The position numbers were made by a program, and so were the translations under genes. Shown here piece after piece: positions 21,947 to 22,807 of a DNA stretch of 22,807 nucleotides (positions within the stretch are counted from its first letter, which is position 1; each line of letters starts with the position of its first letter). The notes beneath the pieces are model-generated. The model did no database searches and had not been told where the DNA came from. It saw only the letters and a program-made list of their open reading frames with translations. The DNA is from Candidatus Latescibacterota bacterium (lineage in GTDB: Bacteria > JAAXHH01 > JACQVL01). Location of the stretch: positions 1 through 22,807 of the forward strand of contig JACQVL010000204.1 of assembly GCA_016209865.1 (NCBI GenBank), in the 5' to 3' direction.

Positions 21947-22807
21947 CGAATCACCTCATGTGTCTTCGTATACCGCTCCATAGCTTTATAGTCGAGCTCG
22001 CAGCCGAGGCCGGGCTTCATCGGGGTCGGGACGAACCCGTCGACGAACGGGATGGGATCGACGATCAGGTCGTCCGCGCGCGTCCAGCTCCCGACGAAAT
22101 CCGAGGCCATCGTGCAGTTGGGCGCGGCGGCGGCTGCATGGACGAACGAGGTATCCGAGATGCCCAGGTCGTTACCCGACCCATGCCAGCACGGCAGTCC
22201 GGCGGCGGCGGCGACGGCGGTGTTGCGCAGGAACCCGAACAGGCTCCCGCCCAGGTTCACGCAGTCAACCACCCCCTTGCCCCCGGCCGCCCGGACGGCG
22301 CGGATGACCCCAGGCCCGTCGCCTAAGTGCATGGCTAACGGGAATTTGATCGCAGCGTGGATCTTCTCATACCCTTCGATGTCCGATTTGGGGATGGGGT
22401 CCTCGAACACCTCCACGTTGTCGAGGGGCTCGAACTGTCTGGCCAGGTCGATAGCCTGCTCCGCCGTGTAGAACCGCTCGTTCGGGTCGACCGTCACCTT
22501 GAACTCCGGGCCGGCCACGTCCCGCATCGCCTTCAGGCGTTCGTACATCGGTTCCTGAGCCCGGCATTTGATCTTGACTCCCTTGAACCCCTGCTTCAGG
22601 GCGCGTTCGATGGATTTCTTCCCGTCCTCCGGCGTCTGGTGGCCGATCCAGTAGTCAGCCCGGACGCGCGACCGGACGGCGCCGCCCAACAAGGTGTGGA
22701 CGGGAACCTGTCGCACCCGTCCGACGAGGTCGCAGACGGCCATCTCGAACGCGTCGTACGCCGGCCCGCGGCCGACCTCCAGTCTCTCCTCGGTGCCATC
22801 AGCTAAC
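21943..22807 (-). CDS. Enolase-superfamily protein, N-terminus beyond the window
   Basis: The frame is open to the window edge (LADGTEERLEVGRGPAYDAF precedes the internal Met at 22743), so about 90-100 N-terminal residues, most of the capping domain, are missing from view. Counting from that Met: K57-I-K59 (GVKIKCR), D86 (VDPNERF), E114 (FEDPIP) and H187 (CWHGSG) follow the mandelate-racemase pattern. The third metal ligand is not at the usual site; D142 in MHLGDG, two residues late, is the best candidate. The K-x-K and the late histidine suggest racemase or dehydratase chemistry on a hydroxy or sugar acid. It is translationally coupled to the next gene by ATGA. Confidence 0.85.
   Translation of the reverse strand, partial: LADGTEERLEVGRGPAYDAFEMAVCDLVGRVRQVPVHTLLGGAVRSRVRADYWIGHQTPEDGKKSIERALKQGFKGVKIKCRAQEPMYERLKAMRDVAGPEFKVTVDPNERFYTAEQAIDLARQFEPLDNVEVFEDPIPKSDIEGYEKIHAAIKFPLAMHLGDGPGVIRAVRAAGGKGVVDCVNLGGSLFGFLRNTAVAAAAGLPCWHGSGNDLGISDTSFVHAAAAAPNCTMASDFVGSWTRADDLIVDPIPFVDGFVPTPMKPGLGCELDYKAMERYTKTHEVIR

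Overview
The window is a GC-rich bacterial segment that is almost entirely coding. No gene-free gap exceeds about 220 bases. One gene is on the plus strand (221-1075). It converges on a run of about 18 minus-strand genes that extends past the right edge, where the first gene of the run is cut. The enzyme mix (enolase-superfamily dehydratases, phytanoyl-CoA-type dioxygenases, HpcH/HpaI aldolases, M81 peptidase, COG3618-type and other amidohydrolases, beta-propeller hydrolases) is typical of uncultivated heterotrophs such as Chloroflexota (SAR202-like and others), Poribacteria or Latescibacterota. Chloroflexota is my best guess, but no marker gene settles it.

Layout from right to left, the direction of transcription: three enolase-superfamily genes (22807-18961) with a four-helix-bundle cassette lodged between the second and third; a deacetylase-type amidohydrolase (17792-18931); an aldo/keto reductase (16787-17734); two different phytanoyl-CoA dioxygenase-like genes (15065-16762); an HpcH/HpaI aldolase and a D-2-hydroxyacid dehydrogenase (13290-15054); a six-hairpin glycosidase-like gene overlapping an M81 metallopeptidase (9714-13144); a glutamate-1-semialdehyde-aminotransferase-like gene and a multi-pass membrane protein (6985-9631); an AbiEii-like nucleotidyltransferase with a small partner (6153-6898); and an operon of a second HpcH aldolase, a PAL/NHL propeller, an SMP-30 lactonase-like protein, a fuconolactonase-like amidohydrolase and a TIM-barrel glycosidase-like protein (1092-6088).

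Together these genes supply every enzyme class of a non-phosphorylative sugar-acid pathway: sugar 1-dehydrogenase (AKR), lactonase (COG3618 or SMP-30), acid-sugar dehydratase (enolase superfamily) and 2-keto-3-deoxy-acid aldolase (HpcH). Dioxygenases, amidohydrolases, a peptidase and glycosidase-like proteins could release or trim the substrate. I see no transporter and no transcription factor. The actual substrate is unknown.

The non-coding DNA is unusually rich in repeats: a long hairpin at the left edge, a REP-like hairpin, two copies of a 42-bp palindromic element that each supply a gene's stop codon, heptamer-period arrays, and 21-bp inverted repeats around the four-helix-bundle gene. 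Several reading frames end inside these repeats.
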